NCBI GenBank assembly: GCA_038736355.1
Contig: JAVYML010000001.1
Coordinates: forward strand, 372,001-436,000
Direction of reading: 5' to 3'
DNA: 64,000 nucleotides
Source of the DNA: Candidatus Hadarchaeales archaeon
Lineage (GTDB): Archaea; Hadarchaeota; Hadarchaeia; Hadarchaeales; WYZ-LMO6
Below the pieces are notes generated by a model, which had not been told where the DNA came from, made no database searches, and worked only from the letters and a program-made list of their open reading frames with translations. Below are positions 8,374-17,088 of the stretch, one piece after another. The translations under genes were made by a program, and so were the position numbers. The stretch's first letter is position 1. Each line of letters starts with the position of its first letter.

Positions 8374-9360
8374 TCACTTCCATTTCCTCGGATAGGTACC
8401 GGGAGACATCACCACCCTCTCGGGCTTCGCCACTATTCCATGGTCTGCTTCCCAAATCTGTTTGGAGGTTTGCGTGGCCCTCGCCAGGCAAACGAGTTCC
8501 CCCTTCAAGGTCATCACCGCCACCAGATCACCGGGTGAAATCCCCGTCTCCACCCTGAGCACGCCGGGAGCAGCCAGGGCCGCACCATGACAGAGGGCAT
8601 CCACCGCCCCATCCCTTATCACCAGCTTGGGGAGGTGACCCACTGCCGCTTCCACGGGTAGCACGGTTTTCCTCAACCATTTTTCCTCACCTTCCTCCTT
8701 CCAGAAGGCATAGGCATCGGCAACATCCTGCAGCTTCACCAGCGTACCGTCCTCGGTGAAGGGTCCCGTCCTCGTCCTCCTCAGCTCCTTCATGTGGGCA
8801 CCGCAGCCGAGGGCAAGCCCGAGGTCAAAGCAATACTTCCTGAGGTAGGTACCCGCCTCACATCCCACCCTCAGGAGGACGTTCCTCCCCTCCCTTTCCA
8901 GGATCTCGGCATAGTAGATCTTCCTCTTCCTGAGCTTCCTCCTCACCGCCGCCCTCATGGGGGGACGCTGGTAAATCTCCCCCTCGAACTCCCCAATTAC
9001 CTCCCTCAACCTCGCTTCCGGAACATCACCGTGGAGATGGAGGAGGCAAACGTACTCCTTACCGGCGGGTAGGAGGGCCTGGAGGACCTTGGTGGCATCC
9101 TCCAGGGCTATGGGGAGAATGCCGCTCACGGAGGGGTCCAGAGTACCCGAGTGACCCGCCTTTTTCCTCTCCATTATCGTCTTGACCCAGGAAACCACCT
9201 CGTGGGAAGTGGGACCCACGGGCTTGTCCAGGTTCAACACCCCCAGCCTGAGATGGTCCGTGATGGGGCGCTGGGAAGGGGGACAGCCGTACCTCTCGTC
9301 CGTTACGTCCTCGGCCCTGACCAAAACTTCCCTCTTGGAGAGGAAGGGTAGCTCCTTCAA
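8374..9360 (-). CDS. cbf5: Cbf5, catalytic subunit of H/ACA RNP pseudouridine synthase
   Basis: A 328-residue archaeal Cbf5/TruB-family enzyme that converts uridine to pseudouridine in rRNA and tRNA, guided by H/ACA RNAs with Nop10, Gar1 and L7Ae, and can modify tRNA U55 alone. The catalytic motif HSGTLDPSVSG contains the nucleophilic Asp (D75), with LNLDKPVGPTSHEVV upstream. RPPMRAAVRR and the GTYLRKYCFDLG segment are also typical. A C-terminal PUA domain starts near residue 240 (KLVIRDGAVDALCHGAAL). Overlap with eL14 (4 bp) and position after cmk-eL14 match the usual archaeal order. Confidence 0.97.
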   Translation of the reverse strand: MKELPFLSKREVLVRAEDVTDERYGCPPSQRPITDHLRLGVLNLDKPVGPTSHEVVSWVKTIMERKKAGHSGTLDPSVSGILPIALEDATKVLQALLPAGKEYVCLLHLHGDVPEARLREVIGEFEGEIYQRPPMRAAVRRKLRKRKIYYAEILEREGRNVLLRVGCEAGTYLRKYCFDLGLALGCGAHMKELRRTRTGPFTEDGTLVKLQDVADAYAFWKEEGEEKWLRKTVLPVEAAVGHLPKLVIRDGAVDALCHGAALAAPGVLRVETGISPGDLVAVMTLKGELVCLARATQTSKQIWEADHGIVAKPERVVMSPGTYPRKWK

Positions 9361-9608
9361 GCACCTTTCCCCTTCTCCCCTGCACTCGAGAGGGCTTCTT
9401 CCAGGAGTCTTATCACCTCTCCGTCATCCACCTTGGGGGGAAGGTCCAGCTTCAGGTTCAGGGGTTCCAGATGCTTGACGTTGCACCTCCTCCTCTTCAC
9501 CCCCTTTCCCACCACCACCACGTAGGTATCGTCCAGTACCTCCACCACCACGCACTTCCTTCCCGCCTCCTTTCCCGCCAACTTAACACACACCCTTCCC
9601 ACTTCCAC
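9357..9608 (-). CDS. rpl14e: 50S ribosomal protein eL14
   Basis: An 83-residue large-subunit protein with a KOW-like SH3 barrel: EVGRVCVKLAGKEAGRKCVVV, then DDTYVVVVGKGVKRRRCNVKHLEPL. Length is normal for archaeal eL14. The start is GTG at 9608, inside the 3' end of cmk (26 bp overlap). It sits between cmk and cbf5 as in many archaea. Confidence 0.95.
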   Translation of the reverse strand: MEVGRVCVKLAGKEAGRKCVVVEVLDDTYVVVVGKGVKRRRCNVKHLEPLNLKLDLPPKVDDGEVIRLLEEALSSAGEKGKGA

Positions 9609-10122
9609 TTTCCTTCCTCCTCGCCAATCTTTCCAGTATTTCCACTTCCTCCTCCACCTCCAACCTGGCGGTGTTGATCACCAGGTCGAAAATGGAGAGA
9701 TCGTCTATATCTATGCCGTAGAGCTCCTTAAACCGTTTTCTCTCGCTTTCCTCCCTCGCCAGCGTCTCCTCCCTCACCTCCTGCAGGTCCCTCCCTTCCC
9801 TCTCCGCTATCCTCCTCACCCTCACCTCAAGGGGGGCCGTGAAGAGGACCCTGAGATCCGCCCCCTTCACCATCCATCCCGCGAGCCTTCCATCCACCAC
9901 TGCCTCCCCCTTCACCTCCCCCAGCCTCCGGTCTATTTCCAAGTCTATCTCGGGATGTTTTTCCGCATATTCCGAGAATTCCTTGAGATCCATCCCCTTC
10001 TCCTCCGCCATGCGCCTGAAGATCTCCCCTGCGGAGAGGTGCCTGAGTCCCAGTCTCTTTGCCAGTTCCTTAGCCACCGTGCTCTTTCCCGCTCCGTGAT
10101 CCCCGCTTATGGCGATGAGCAA
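9583..10122 (-). CDS. cmk: Cytidylate kinase
   Basis: A 179-residue P-loop kinase that phosphorylates CMP/dCMP with ATP in pyrimidine nucleotide recycling. The P-loop GDHGAGKST spans residues 7-15. The family's acceptor region (LSAGEIFRRMAEEKGMDL) and the DGRLAGWM segment follow. A lid rich in Arg (EREGRDLQEVREETLAREESERKR) and a YGIDIDDLSIFDLVINT closing strand complete the fold. The compact length is typical of archaeal Cmk. It lies between eL34 and eL14 in the conserved operon. Confidence 0.94.
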   Translation of the reverse strand: MLIAISGDHGAGKSTVAKELAKRLGLRHLSAGEIFRRMAEEKGMDLKEFSEYAEKHPEIDLEIDRRLGEVKGEAVVDGRLAGWMVKGADLRVLFTAPLEVRVRRIAEREGRDLQEVREETLAREESERKRFKELYGIDIDDLSIFDLVINTARLEVEEEVEILERLARRKESGSGKGVC

Positions 10123-10129
10123 GCTTCAC

Positions 10130-10378
10130 CTACCTCACGAGGCTCCTCAGGGCCTCCCTCGAGCACTCGGAACAGAGATCCGAGAAGGGTCTGTTTGCCC
10201 TCCTGGAAGAGCGGGGAAGACTTCCCGCCCTCCTGGGACTTCCGGGTAGGGGCCTTCCGCACTCCCTGCATCTGGGGAAGTCTCCCCTCCTATCCTCGTA
10301 CCTTATCTTGGTCCTCCCCCCGGGAAGCCTGACGGGAACCTTCCTCTTGGCCCCCGTCCTCAGCCTGCGCGCCGGCAT
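10130..10378 (-). CDS. rpl34e: 50S ribosomal protein eL34
   Basis: An 82-residue basic protein with archaeal eL34 features: RTGAKRKVPVRLPGGRTKIRYE at the N-terminus and a zinc-binding C-R-E-C pair followed by a C-S-E-C pair. Its start directly follows the DUF106 stop. The stretch GSPRRAGSLPRSSRRANRPF between the cysteine pairs is unusually Arg/Ser-rich. Confidence 0.93.
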   Translation of the reverse strand: MPARRLRTGAKRKVPVRLPGGRTKIRYEDRRGDFPRCRECGRPLPGSPRRAGSLPRSSRRANRPFSDLCSECSREALRSLVR

Positions 10379-11242
10379 TCAATCACCTATGAGCAGTCTC
10401 CTCCAGAGATGAGAGAAGGAGAAATAGGTTATAAAAAGCCACCCCACGAAGCCGCAGGAGGACCACTCCCCAAAGAAGGGGAGGGGAAGGGAAAAGGGGA
10501 GCCAAGCCATCACCCAACCCACATAGATCCTACTCAGGAGGGCCCAAAGGAGGAGCCAGGGAAAGAGGTAAACGAGCGTGGGACGGAAGCTCTCCCTCAT
10601 CATTTCTCCCTGGAGGGAGAGGATGCGTCCCTGCTCCAGCATCATCTTGTGGACCTTCTTCATATCCTTCTTGCGTTGTGCCTCCCTCAGTTCCGCCTGC
10701 CAGGAAGCCACCTCCTCCCTTATCCTCCTCACCTTTTCCCAATTCACCATCCTCCTCGTGAGAAGGGTGACGAAGAGGGAAAAGAGGAGGGAGATGAGGA
10801 GCACTAAAGAGGTGGCATGTCGGTAGGTGAGGGGAACCTCCAGCCCCATCTTCGAAATCCCCTTCTCCAGCATGGAACGCAGGGAGAGGATGCCCCTTTC
10901 CGAAGGTTTGGAGAGGAGGTTTTCGAAGGTTTTGAGGATCTCGTTGTCCAGTTCGGGATCGAGGTTCTCCAGTACTGACCTCCAAGTCTGGTACTCCTCC
11001 TTTGCCCTTCCCAGGTGGTCTTTGGCCCCTTCCTCACTCCCATGTCTCAGGGAGAGGAGGGACTGATCCACCTCCCCCAGCATCGCCTTGGCAGGAGTTT
11101 CCTCCCGATGGGAAAAAACCGCCCACAGGATGGAGGAGAGCGCCAGGAGTACCAGGAGGAAAACGGATATTTCCAGCAGCCTTCCCCCCTTGGCAGGGGA
11201 GGGCTGGGGAGGAGTGACTTCGGAGGACATGCTCTCACTCAC
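10379..11242 (-). CDS. DUF106 (EMC3/Oxa1-YidC superfamily) membrane protein
   Basis: A 287-residue integral membrane protein next to secY. It has an N-terminal TM helix (about 25-45), an extracytoplasmic segment of about 90 residues, a second TM (about 145-165), a positively charged helical hairpin (EEVASWQAELREAQRKKDMKKVHKM) and C-terminal TM helices (about 220-285). This plan matches archaeal DUF106 proteins, related to EMC3/TMCO1 and YidC insertases; a role in membrane protein insertion with SecY is inferred from family and location. The start is GTG at 11242 overlapping secY by 8 bp; ATG at 11230 is an alternative. In many archaea adkA separates secY from this gene; here it is absent. Confidence 0.88.
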   Translation of the reverse strand: MSESMSSEVTPPQPSPAKGGRLLEISVFLLVLLALSSILWAVFSHREETPAKAMLGEVDQSLLSLRHGSEEGAKDHLGRAKEEYQTWRSVLENLDPELDNEILKTFENLLSKPSERGILSLRSMLEKGISKMGLEVPLTYRHATSLVLLISLLFSLFVTLLTRRMVNWEKVRRIREEVASWQAELREAQRKKDMKKVHKMMLEQGRILSLQGEMMRESFRPTLVYLFPWLLLWALLSRIYVGWVMAWLPFSLPLPFFGEWSSCGFVGWLFITYFSFSHLWRRLLIGD

Positions 11243-12587
11243 CCAACAACCTCCTCAGGGCTGGGAACATCTCACTCACCCGCTCCCTGGCTATTTCTTC
11301 GTAGAGGCTATAAGTAATGCCCACCGCCAGCAGGATACCCGTTCCCGATCCCAGGGCTCCCAGGAAATCGGCCAGGGCGGAAAGGGAACCTATGACCAAA
11401 CCACTCAGGATCGTGAGACCCCCGATGTACCTGGAGAGGAACTGTTCCATCACCCTCACATCCCTCCTGAAACCCGGGATGAGGAAACCGGCTTCATCCA
11501 GACTCTCCGCCACTTCCCTCGGTCCCATTCCCGCCAGGGAAACCCAAAGGACACTGAAGGCCACGCAAAGGGAGACCAGGAGGAGGAAATAGATGAGGGT
11601 CCTCATCGGGTCTCCGAGGACTTCCGTGAGTCCTCGGGGAGCGTTCAGGTAGGGATCCATGAAGCGGAGGCGGGGAAGGAAATAGGTCAAGAGCCTGAGA
11701 TTGGCAAAAACCGCCATGGCCAGGATCACGGGTATAACCGAGGTGTACATGAATTTCAGGGGATACCTCCCCCTGATCCCCCCGAACCTCCCGTAGGCAA
11801 GGGGTATCTCCACCCTCATGCTCTCCACGTAAACCGCCACCAGGAAGACTCCCACGGTAGCTATTACCCCGAGCATATTCGCCCCTCCCCTCGTGAAGGC
11901 CTCCGACAGGGGACCTCCCGAGAGGAGGGTGCTGAAGAAGAAGGGAAGGGCCCCTATCAGCTCCCCTCCATAGGTGAAGGGGGAAAGGGCCTGCCAGATC
12001 ACCTCCGTGGCCACCCCGCCCACGATGAACAAACCTATCCCGCTTCCAAAACCGTACTTGGAAACCAGCTCGTCCAAATACATCACCACCACTGCCCCGA
12101 GTACGAGCTGGCCGAGTACGAGCATCTTCGTCTCGAGGGGAAGGGGATTCCCTCCACGGGTGTACCATCCCCCCATCACCAGTGCCCCTCCTTGGAAGAT
12201 CGCCATGAAGATGGCGAAGAGCTTCTGTACACCCGTGAAGAGGGCCCTATCCTCCCTCTCCCTCAGATCCAAACCTATGAGTTTTGCCCCCACCAGCAGT
12301 TGCATGATGATGCCCGCCGTCACGATGGGTCCTATTCCTAGCTCCACCAGGCTTCCGGCATGGCTCGCCAGCACATACCTGAGGGCCCCGAAGAAGCTCT
12401 GAATGGGTTTTTCTACCCCATAAAGGGGGATCTGGGTCATCACCAGGAAGAGCAGGAGGGCGAGAGCACTCCAGAGGAACTTCTCCCTGAAGGAAACATG
12501 CCTCTTGGGAACCTCCACCTCGGGGAGGAATCTCAGGACGGGCTTGAAAACGTAGAGTCTGGACTTAGGCTTCGCTTCCTGATTCAT
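11235..12587 (-). CDS. secY: Protein translocase subunit SecY
   Basis: A 450-residue, ten-helix channel subunit of the Sec translocon (Sec61 alpha homologue). Recognisable parts are the cytoplasmic N-terminus PEVEVPKRHVSFREK, the plug region after TM1 (VEKPIQSFFGALRYVLAS), GIGPIVTAGIIMQLLVGAKLI (TM2b) and RFGGIRGRYPLKFMYTSVIP with SVIPVIL (TM7 region). The C-terminus is short (SEMFPALRRLLGE). It is translationally coupled to uL15, overlapping it by 23 bp. Confidence 0.97.
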   Translation of the reverse strand: MNQEAKPKSRLYVFKPVLRFLPEVEVPKRHVSFREKFLWSALALLLFLVMTQIPLYGVEKPIQSFFGALRYVLASHAGSLVELGIGPIVTAGIIMQLLVGAKLIGLDLREREDRALFTGVQKLFAIFMAIFQGGALVMGGWYTRGGNPLPLETKMLVLGQLVLGAVVVMYLDELVSKYGFGSGIGLFIVGGVATEVIWQALSPFTYGGELIGALPFFFSTLLSGGPLSEAFTRGGANMLGVIATVGVFLVAVYVESMRVEIPLAYGRFGGIRGRYPLKFMYTSVIPVILAMAVFANLRLLTYFLPRLRFMDPYLNAPRGLTEVLGDPMRTLIYFLLLVSLCVAFSVLWVSLAGMGPREVAESLDEAGFLIPGFRRDVRVMEQFLSRYIGGLTILSGLVIGSLSALADFLGALGSGTGILLAVGITYSLYEEIARERVSEMFPALRRLLGE

Positions 12588-13023
12588 CGGCCGACTCCCC
12601 TATCACCAGACCTCCAGCCCCTTCTATCTTGGCCCTCGCCAGCTCGGTCACATAGGGTGCCTTGAGTTCCAGTGCGTGCTCCACCTTTCCCCCTCCAAGC
12701 ACCTTCTCCACCCCAAGCTTCGTCACATCCACCGCTATCCTCTCCCCCTTCCTCTCGGCGATACCCTTCTCCAGGAGCTCCTCTATCCTCTCGTCTATCT
12801 CCCCCACGTTGATGGCCACCGGTTCGGGTCTCTCCACGGGAACAAAGCCATGTTTACCGAAGTGATCGGGGAAATACTTCAGGATGTAGCTCCACTTCTG
12901 TTTGTGTCCCCCGCTCCATCCCTTTCCACCCTTTTCTCCACTCCCCCTTCCCCTCTTCGCGCATCCCCGTCCATGCGTTCTTCCGTCGTACTTCCTGGCC
13001 TTCCTCCTCCTCCTGACCACCAT
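12565..13023 (-). CDS. rpl15: 50S ribosomal protein uL15
   Basis: A 152-residue large-subunit assembly protein. The long Gly/Arg-rich N-terminal extension (KYDGRTHGRGCAKRGRGSG) is archaeal and eukaryotic in type, followed by the globular domain with VEHALELKAPYVTELARAKI. It begins 9 bp after uL30 and overlaps secY. Confidence 0.96.
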   Translation of the reverse strand: MVVRRRRKARKYDGRTHGRGCAKRGRGSGEKGGKGWSGGHKQKWSYILKYFPDHFGKHGFVPVERPEPVAINVGEIDERIEELLEKGIAERKGERIAVDVTKLGVEKVLGGGKVEHALELKAPYVTELARAKIEGAGGLVIGESADESGSEA

Positions 13024-13032
13024 CCTCCCACC

Positions 13033-13500
13033 TCAGATCATCCTCATGAGCAGCTCGTTGATGGCCTCCCCCCTATAACCCAGGTCCCCCCCTTCCTTCA
13101 CCGACTTCTTGATGGCCCTGTAGCCTCCCCTCGGGGGGTGAAGTCTGAAAACCTTCTTGAGTCCGGGCAAATCCTTCACCCAAACCTTACCACCCAGCAG
13201 GGCATCGGCCAGTTCTTCGAGGGAAGAAAATCCCCATTCCCTCACCCTCTCCTCCGTGAGGGGAAGTTCCCCCCTTATTCTCCCCCTCTTCTTCAGCAGG
13301 TGGAGGAGGGTTTCCCTGTTGATCTCCCCCCAAGTCACCATATCCTTAACTTTCTTCAACATTCCCTTCTCCGAGTCCCCTCCCCTGAGCAGGACACAAT
13401 GGTTCACCCTCGTAAGGCCCAGCATCCTGAGGGTATCCAGCATCTCCCTTCTGACCTTGATGTTCCCCCTGAGCCTCACCACTGCCAAAAGCTCAGCCAC
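13033..13500 (-). CDS. rpl30: 50S ribosomal protein uL30
   Basis: A large-subunit protein of the longer archaeal/eukaryotic uL30 (L7-like) form, about 155 residues. Motifs: LLAVVRLRGNIKVRREMLDTL, LRLTRVNHCVLL-type strand and VWGEINRETL. GTG at 13500 is preferred: it sits at the family's usual start and overlaps the uS5 stop by 8 bp, with GGGGAGA as SD. An ATG at 13524 would add eight residues inside uS5. It lies between uS5 and uL15 in the usual archaeal order. Confidence 0.93.
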   Translation of the reverse strand: MAELLAVVRLRGNIKVRREMLDTLRMLGLTRVNHCVLLRGGDSEKGMLKKVKDMVTWGEINRETLLHLLKKRGRIRGELPLTEERVREWGFSSLEELADALLGGKVWVKDLPGLKKVFRLHPPRGGYRAIKKSVKEGGDLGYRGEAINELLMRMI

Positions 13501-14167
13501 CGGTCTCCCCTCCCGATCCCTCACCCGTGGGGCCCAGGTGGATCCCCTTTTTCCTCCCCACGAGTGCTATCCTCGTAATGTTTTTGAGGGCTTCCAGCGT
13601 GGCCATGGAAAAGTTGATGGTGGTCCTAGTTTCCCCCCTCGAAAAGGTCCAGGCATCCTTTACCCCCGCCAGCTCCAACACCGTCTTGGGAACTTCCGAG
13701 GCCACCAGACCCAAGCCCCTGGGGGCGGGTTTTATGGTGATCTCCACACTTCCCCACTTCCCCTTTCCCTGCACGGGCACGGAATGGGGTCTGTCACACA
13801 TGCACTCCCAGCTGCCACATCCCCTCGCTATCTCCACCAAGTTCATCTTTGCCGTGACGGTGGCCTTCCTTATCGCCTCCCTTATCTCCCTCGCGCTGTT
13901 GTGTCCCACCCCTACCAGGCCATCCTTATTCCCCACCGCCACCAGCACCCTGTACTTCGTCCTCCTCCCCGACTTGTGCATGCGCTGTACGAAGCTTATG
14001 GAAAGGATCCTCTCCTCCAAGTTGGGGGCCAAAAATTCCACTATTTCCGGTTCCTTGATGGGTATACCCTTCCTGAGGATCTCGGAAAGACTCTTCACCC
14101 TTCCCTCCTTGACCTCCCTTCCCAACGCCGTCTTCGGTTCCCAAGTCTCCAAGGTAGGTTTCTCCAT
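13493..14167 (-). CDS. rps5: 30S ribosomal protein uS5
   Basis: A small-subunit decoding-fidelity protein of about 224 residues. The archaeal N-terminal extension (WEPKTALGREVKEGRVKSLSEIL) precedes the dsRNA-binding-like fold with VLVAVGNKDGLVGVGHNSA and the Gly-rich loop PAPRGLGLVAS. ATG at 14167 follows a GGGTGA SD; GTG at 14179 overlapping uL18 is an alternative adding four residues. Confidence 0.95.
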   Translation of the reverse strand: MEKPTLETWEPKTALGREVKEGRVKSLSEILRKGIPIKEPEIVEFLAPNLEERILSISFVQRMHKSGRRTKYRVLVAVGNKDGLVGVGHNSAREIREAIRKATVTAKMNLVEIARGCGSWECMCDRPHSVPVQGKGKWGSVEITIKPAPRGLGLVASEVPKTVLELAGVKDAWTFSRGETRTTINFSMATLEALKNITRIALVGRKKGIHLGPTGEGSGGETGG

Positions 14168-14171
14168 CACT

Positions 14172-14744
14172 TCACCCACCCAACCTTTCCACCAGGACCT
14201 TTTTTATCTCCTCGAAATGGTCCGGGAGTTCCTCGGGGGGAAGACCCCTCCTGAGATACTCCGAGAACCTCCTGGAATACTCCCTTTCCCTTTCTTCCTT
14301 CAGGAGTCTCGCATACTCGGCGATGTGTTCTCCCCTTATCCTTTCCTCGGAGGGAAGTACCTGCTCCGAGTGGGGAATCTTCAGACCCGCATCCAGTGCC
14401 CCCTTGAGCACGGCAAAAACCTTGGAAGAGGGAACGGGAGTATGCAAACCTATGTCCAGCACGCACTCCTCCACTCCCGCCTTCTTGGCCCTCAAACCGC
14501 ACATCAAACCCACCAGGTAGGCGGCCGGAGTATTGGAGGTACCTCCCTTCCAGCCGAACTTCTTGAGTTCCCCGGAAAAGGCCGATGCCTTCACCTTATC
14601 ACCTTTGGCGTTGAACTCCACCACTTGGGCCCTCACGTGGTTCAGGGAAACCCTTGCCACCAAACGGGGCTTTCCGGACTTGAGGAGCCTGAACCTGAGC
14701 CTGTAGTCGGTCCTTCCTTCCCTCCTCCTCCTGAAGTTCCTCAC
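14172..14744 (-). CDS. rpl18: 50S ribosomal protein uL18
   Basis: A 190-residue 5S rRNA-binding protein of the archaeal/eukaryotic long type. Key stretches: RRRREGRTDYRLRFRLLKSGKPR at the N-terminus, AYLVGLMCGLRAKKAGVEECVLDIGL in the core, and a charged helical C-terminal extension. Its start overlaps the eL19 stop by 4 bp. Confidence 0.96.
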   Translation of the reverse strand: MRNFRRRREGRTDYRLRFRLLKSGKPRLVARVSLNHVRAQVVEFNAKGDKVKASAFSGELKKFGWKGGTSNTPAAYLVGLMCGLRAKKAGVEECVLDIGLHTPVPSSKVFAVLKGALDAGLKIPHSEQVLPSEERIRGEHIAEYARLLKEEREREYSRRFSEYLRRGLPPEELPDHFEEIKKVLVERLGG

Positions 14745-15172
14745 TTCCCCTCACCCTCCCTCTCCTTCAGATAGGCCTCCAGGTGGGCTTTGCTCCTGAA
14801 GTAACCCCCACTCACCTTCCGGTATAGCCTGCGGTATTCCGATCTGGAAATCTTGCCACTGTCCCTCAGTTCCCTGAGCTTCTTCCTCAGGGCCCTTACC
14901 CTCCTTATCCATCTCTCCTTTTTCGGGAGCCTCGCCCCCCAGGAACCCTTCTTGCTCCCGGGCCCCCTCTTCCTCTCCTTTCCCCTCTTCCTCCCCCTGC
15001 TTATCCCCTTCACGGGCTTCGCCCTTATCGCCCCCTCCTTTATCAGGCGTTCCACATCCCTCCTCGTTATGGCGGAAGCGATCTCCTCAAGCCTGGAGGG
15101 ATCCATCCAAATCCTGTTCTCCCCCACCCCAAGCAAGCTCGCCGCCAACCTGCGCTGGGTGCTGAGCTTCAT
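14741..15172 (-). CDS. rpl19e: 50S ribosomal protein eL19
   Basis: A 143-residue large-subunit protein with the typical N-terminus [20 protein letters not shown] and a long basic helix ([20 protein letters not shown]). It overlaps eL32 and uL18 by 4 bp each, implying coupled translation. Confidence 0.96.
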   Translation of the reverse strand: MKLSTQRRLAASLLGVGENRIWMDPSRLEEIASAITRRDVERLIKEGAIRAKPVKGISRGRKRGKERKRGPGSKKGSWGARLPKKERWIRRVRALRKKLRELRDSGKISRSEYRRLYRKVSGGYFRSKAHLEAYLKEREGEGK

Positions 15173-15525
15173 CCTCCCCTCCCCGGATTGAGCACCTTAA
15201 GGCCCAGCTCCTTGGCCCTGGAAAGGATTTGCTCCCTTTTCTTCTTCCCCACCGTGGAAGAAATCCTCACCGCATGGGTGGAGGGATCTATCCCTTCCAG
15301 ATCTTCCGGACGGCTCACCAGAACCTCCCTCAAACCGCAGGGATGCAAGCCCCGCAGTTCCCTGGGGTTCCTGTATCCTATCTTCACCACTGCAGGCTTG
15401 CCCTTGATCTCCAATCTCATCTTGCTGTCCTTCCCCTTTGGTCTCCTCCACTTCTCCCCCACCCTCTTGTACCTGAACCACTCCTGCCTCCTGAACTTCG
15501 GAAGTTTCCTCTTCTGCATCCTCAT
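15169..15525 (-). CDS. rpl32e: 50S ribosomal protein eL32
   Basis: A 118-residue large-subunit protein. [21 protein letters not shown], then [19 protein letters not shown] and [14 protein letters not shown] are characteristic. ATG at 15525 overlaps the uL6 stop (ATGA) and begins [14 protein letters not shown]; an upstream start at 15546 lies well inside uL6 and is less likely. Confidence 0.94.
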   Translation of the reverse strand: MRMQKRKLPKFRRQEWFRYKRVGEKWRRPKGKDSKMRLEIKGKPAVVKIGYRNPRELRGLHPCGLREVLVSRPEDLEGIDPSTHAVRISSTVGKKKREQILSRAKELGLKVLNPGRGG

Positions 15526-16043
15526 CCCCTCTCGAAAAGGTAACATCCGTCCTGAAAGACCCTCGGGTCCCTTCCCTTCACCCTGCTCGCCTGTTCTATG
15601 TTGAGGGCGGTCTGCCCCACCTCCTCCTTGTCCACACCTTCCACTATGATCTCATCACCCACCACCCTCACCTGTGCCCTTCCCATGATCTTCGCCACCC
15701 TCGGGACCTTTTCCCCCAAGAGGTTATGGATGGTAACCCTGTCCCCCTCCACCTTCACCGTGATGGGGAAGTGGGAATAGACGATTTTGAGCTTGTACAC
15801 AAAACCCTGGGTTACGCCCTTGAAGGCATTGCGCAGGTGGGCCTTGATGGTACCGATCATGGCCTTGACCCTCCTCTTTTCCGAGGGGGAAGAGATCTTG
15901 ATCCTTCTCCCTTCCATTCTCAGCTGTATGTCCCTGAGGTTGAAGGTCCTGTAAACCGTGCCCTTGGGTCCGCTGACCTCCACCCTTCCACCCTCCATCT
16001 TCACTTCCACCCCCTCCGGAATCTCTATTTCTTCCTCGGGCAT
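15522..16043 (-). CDS. rpl6: 50S ribosomal protein uL6
   Basis: A 173-residue protein near the factor-binding region of the large subunit, with two similar alpha/beta domains. It begins [20 protein letters not shown] and contains the archaeal [20 protein letters not shown] segment. ATG at 16043 is chosen because GGTGAT lies 5 bp upstream; GTG at 16052 would place the start against the uS8 stop. Confidence 0.95.
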   Translation of the reverse strand: MPEEEIEIPEGVEVKMEGGRVEVSGPKGTVYRTFNLRDIQLRMEGRRIKISSPSEKRRVKAMIGTIKAHLRNAFKGVTQGFVYKLKIVYSHFPITVKVEGDRVTIHNLLGEKVPRVAKIMGRAQVRVVGDEIIVEGVDKEEVGQTALNIEQASRVKGRDPRVFQDGCYLFERG

Positions 16044-16052
16044 GGCCATCAC

Positions 16053-16430
16053 CTAGTAAACGTAGGCCAAAAGCTTCCCACCCACCCCCCTTTCCTTGGC
16101 CTGGGAAAGGGAGATCACCCCTTGGGAAGAGGTGATGACGATGGTTCCCAGACCGCTCGCGGGAAGGAACCTCTTCTCCCACTTCTCGTATTCTCCCTTC
16201 TTCACGGAGTGTCTGGGTTTGATGGCCCCACACCTGTTGATCCTCCCCCTGAGTTTCACGCGCAGGGTATTCCCTTCCCTCACGAAATCCTCGATGTATC
16301 CCTCCTCCTTGAAAACCTCTAGGACCCTCTCTATCAATCTGGAGGTGGGATAAACCACCACTTCCTTCTTCCCCGCCTTTTCGCAGTTGTAGATCTTGGA
16401 GAGGGCGTTGGCTAGGGGATCGAGTAACAT
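16053..16430 (-). CDS. rps8: 30S ribosomal protein uS8
   Basis: A 125-residue primary 16S rRNA-binding protein. It opens with MLLDPLANALSKIYNCEKAG and ends with the conserved SSQGVISLSQAKERGVGGKLLAYVY. The start at 16430 is set by this N-terminus and by the AGGTGTGGAG SD in the 8 bp gap after rps14. A longer frame to 16487 runs inside rps14 and is not used. Confidence 0.96.
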   Translation of the reverse strand: MLLDPLANALSKIYNCEKAGKKEVVVYPTSRLIERVLEVFKEEGYIEDFVREGNTLRVKLRGRINRCGAIKPRHSVKKGEYEKWEKRFLPASGLGTIVITSSQGVISLSQAKERGVGGKLLAYVY

Positions 16431-16438
16431 CTCCACAC

Positions 16439-16582
16439 CTAATGGTATTTCTTGAAGCCCAGTTTGGGGGCCAGCTCCCTGAAGCATCTCCTACAAAGGT
16501 AGAGTCCATACCTAGTGAGGACTGGGCCCGACCTTCCGCATTTCCTGCACTTGTGAGCCCCCTTTCCGAAGACCCTCTTCAT
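16439..16582 (-). CDS. rps14: 30S ribosomal protein uS14 (zinc type)
   Basis: A 47-residue protein too short for most ORF cut-offs. It reads [20 protein letters not shown], then a Leu/Tyr-rich middle and [19 protein letters not shown]12, C15, C30 and C33 form the zinc site of archaeal uS14 in the head of the small subunit. Its ATG overlaps the uL5 stop by 4 bp and it precedes rps8 by 8 bp, matching the conserved uL5-uS14-uS8 order. Confidence 0.97.
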   Translation of the reverse strand: MKRVFGKGAHKCRKCGRSGPVLTRYGLYLCRRCFRELAPKLGFKKYH

Positions 16583-17088
16583 TCCACCACCGTTACTCCC
16601 AACTTTTCAGTCACGAATTTTATGGCTTCCTCCTTTCCTATCCTGTGGGAAGGTGGTATTTTCGCCCTTTGTCTCTTCCTCCTCTTCACCCTGAATCCCG
16701 GCCTCTCCAAGGAAACGCACACATCCATCCCGAACATGCCCAGCTCCGGATCGTACTTCACCCCAGGAATATCGATGTATTCCCTTATGCCGAAGGAGAA
16801 GTTACCGTTCCCATCGAAACACTTGGAGGAAAGACGGTTGTCCACGGCCTGGAGGAGCCTCACCAGCATCTCCTCCGCCTTCTTCCCCCTCAGGGTAACC
16901 TTCACGCCCACGGGATCCCCCCTCTTCATGCCGAATTCCCTTATGGTCTTCTTGGCAAGCGTGCGGAAGGGTTTCTGCCCACAGAGCCTCTCGAGGAGGG
17001 TTTCCGCCTTCGAAAGTTTTTCTCCCCCTTCCCCCACCCCTATGTTGAGGGTAACCTTTTCTATCCTCACTTCCCTCATGGGGTTCAA
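16579..17088 (-). CDS. rpl5: 50S ribosomal protein uL5
   Basis: A 169-residue 5S rRNA-binding protein contacting P-site tRNA. Motifs: [22 protein letters not shown], then [29 protein letters not shown], and a C-terminal [17 protein letters not shown] stretch. It overlaps eS4 and uS14 by 4 bp each. Confidence 0.96.
   Translation of the reverse strand: MNPMREVRIEKVTLNIGVGEGGEKLSKAETLLERLCGQKPFRTLAKKTIREFGMKRGDPVGVKVTLRGKKAEEMLVRLLQAVDNRLSSKCFDGNGNFSFGIREYIDIPGVKYDPELGMFGMDVCVSLERPGFRVKRRKRQRAKIPPSHRIGKEEAIKFVTEKLGVTVVE

Noticed and set aside
11088-12341. Long rightward open frame antisense to secY
   Set aside because: It mirrors secY exactly, has Gln/His/Pro-rich composition typical of antisense GC-rich DNA and no recognisable domain.
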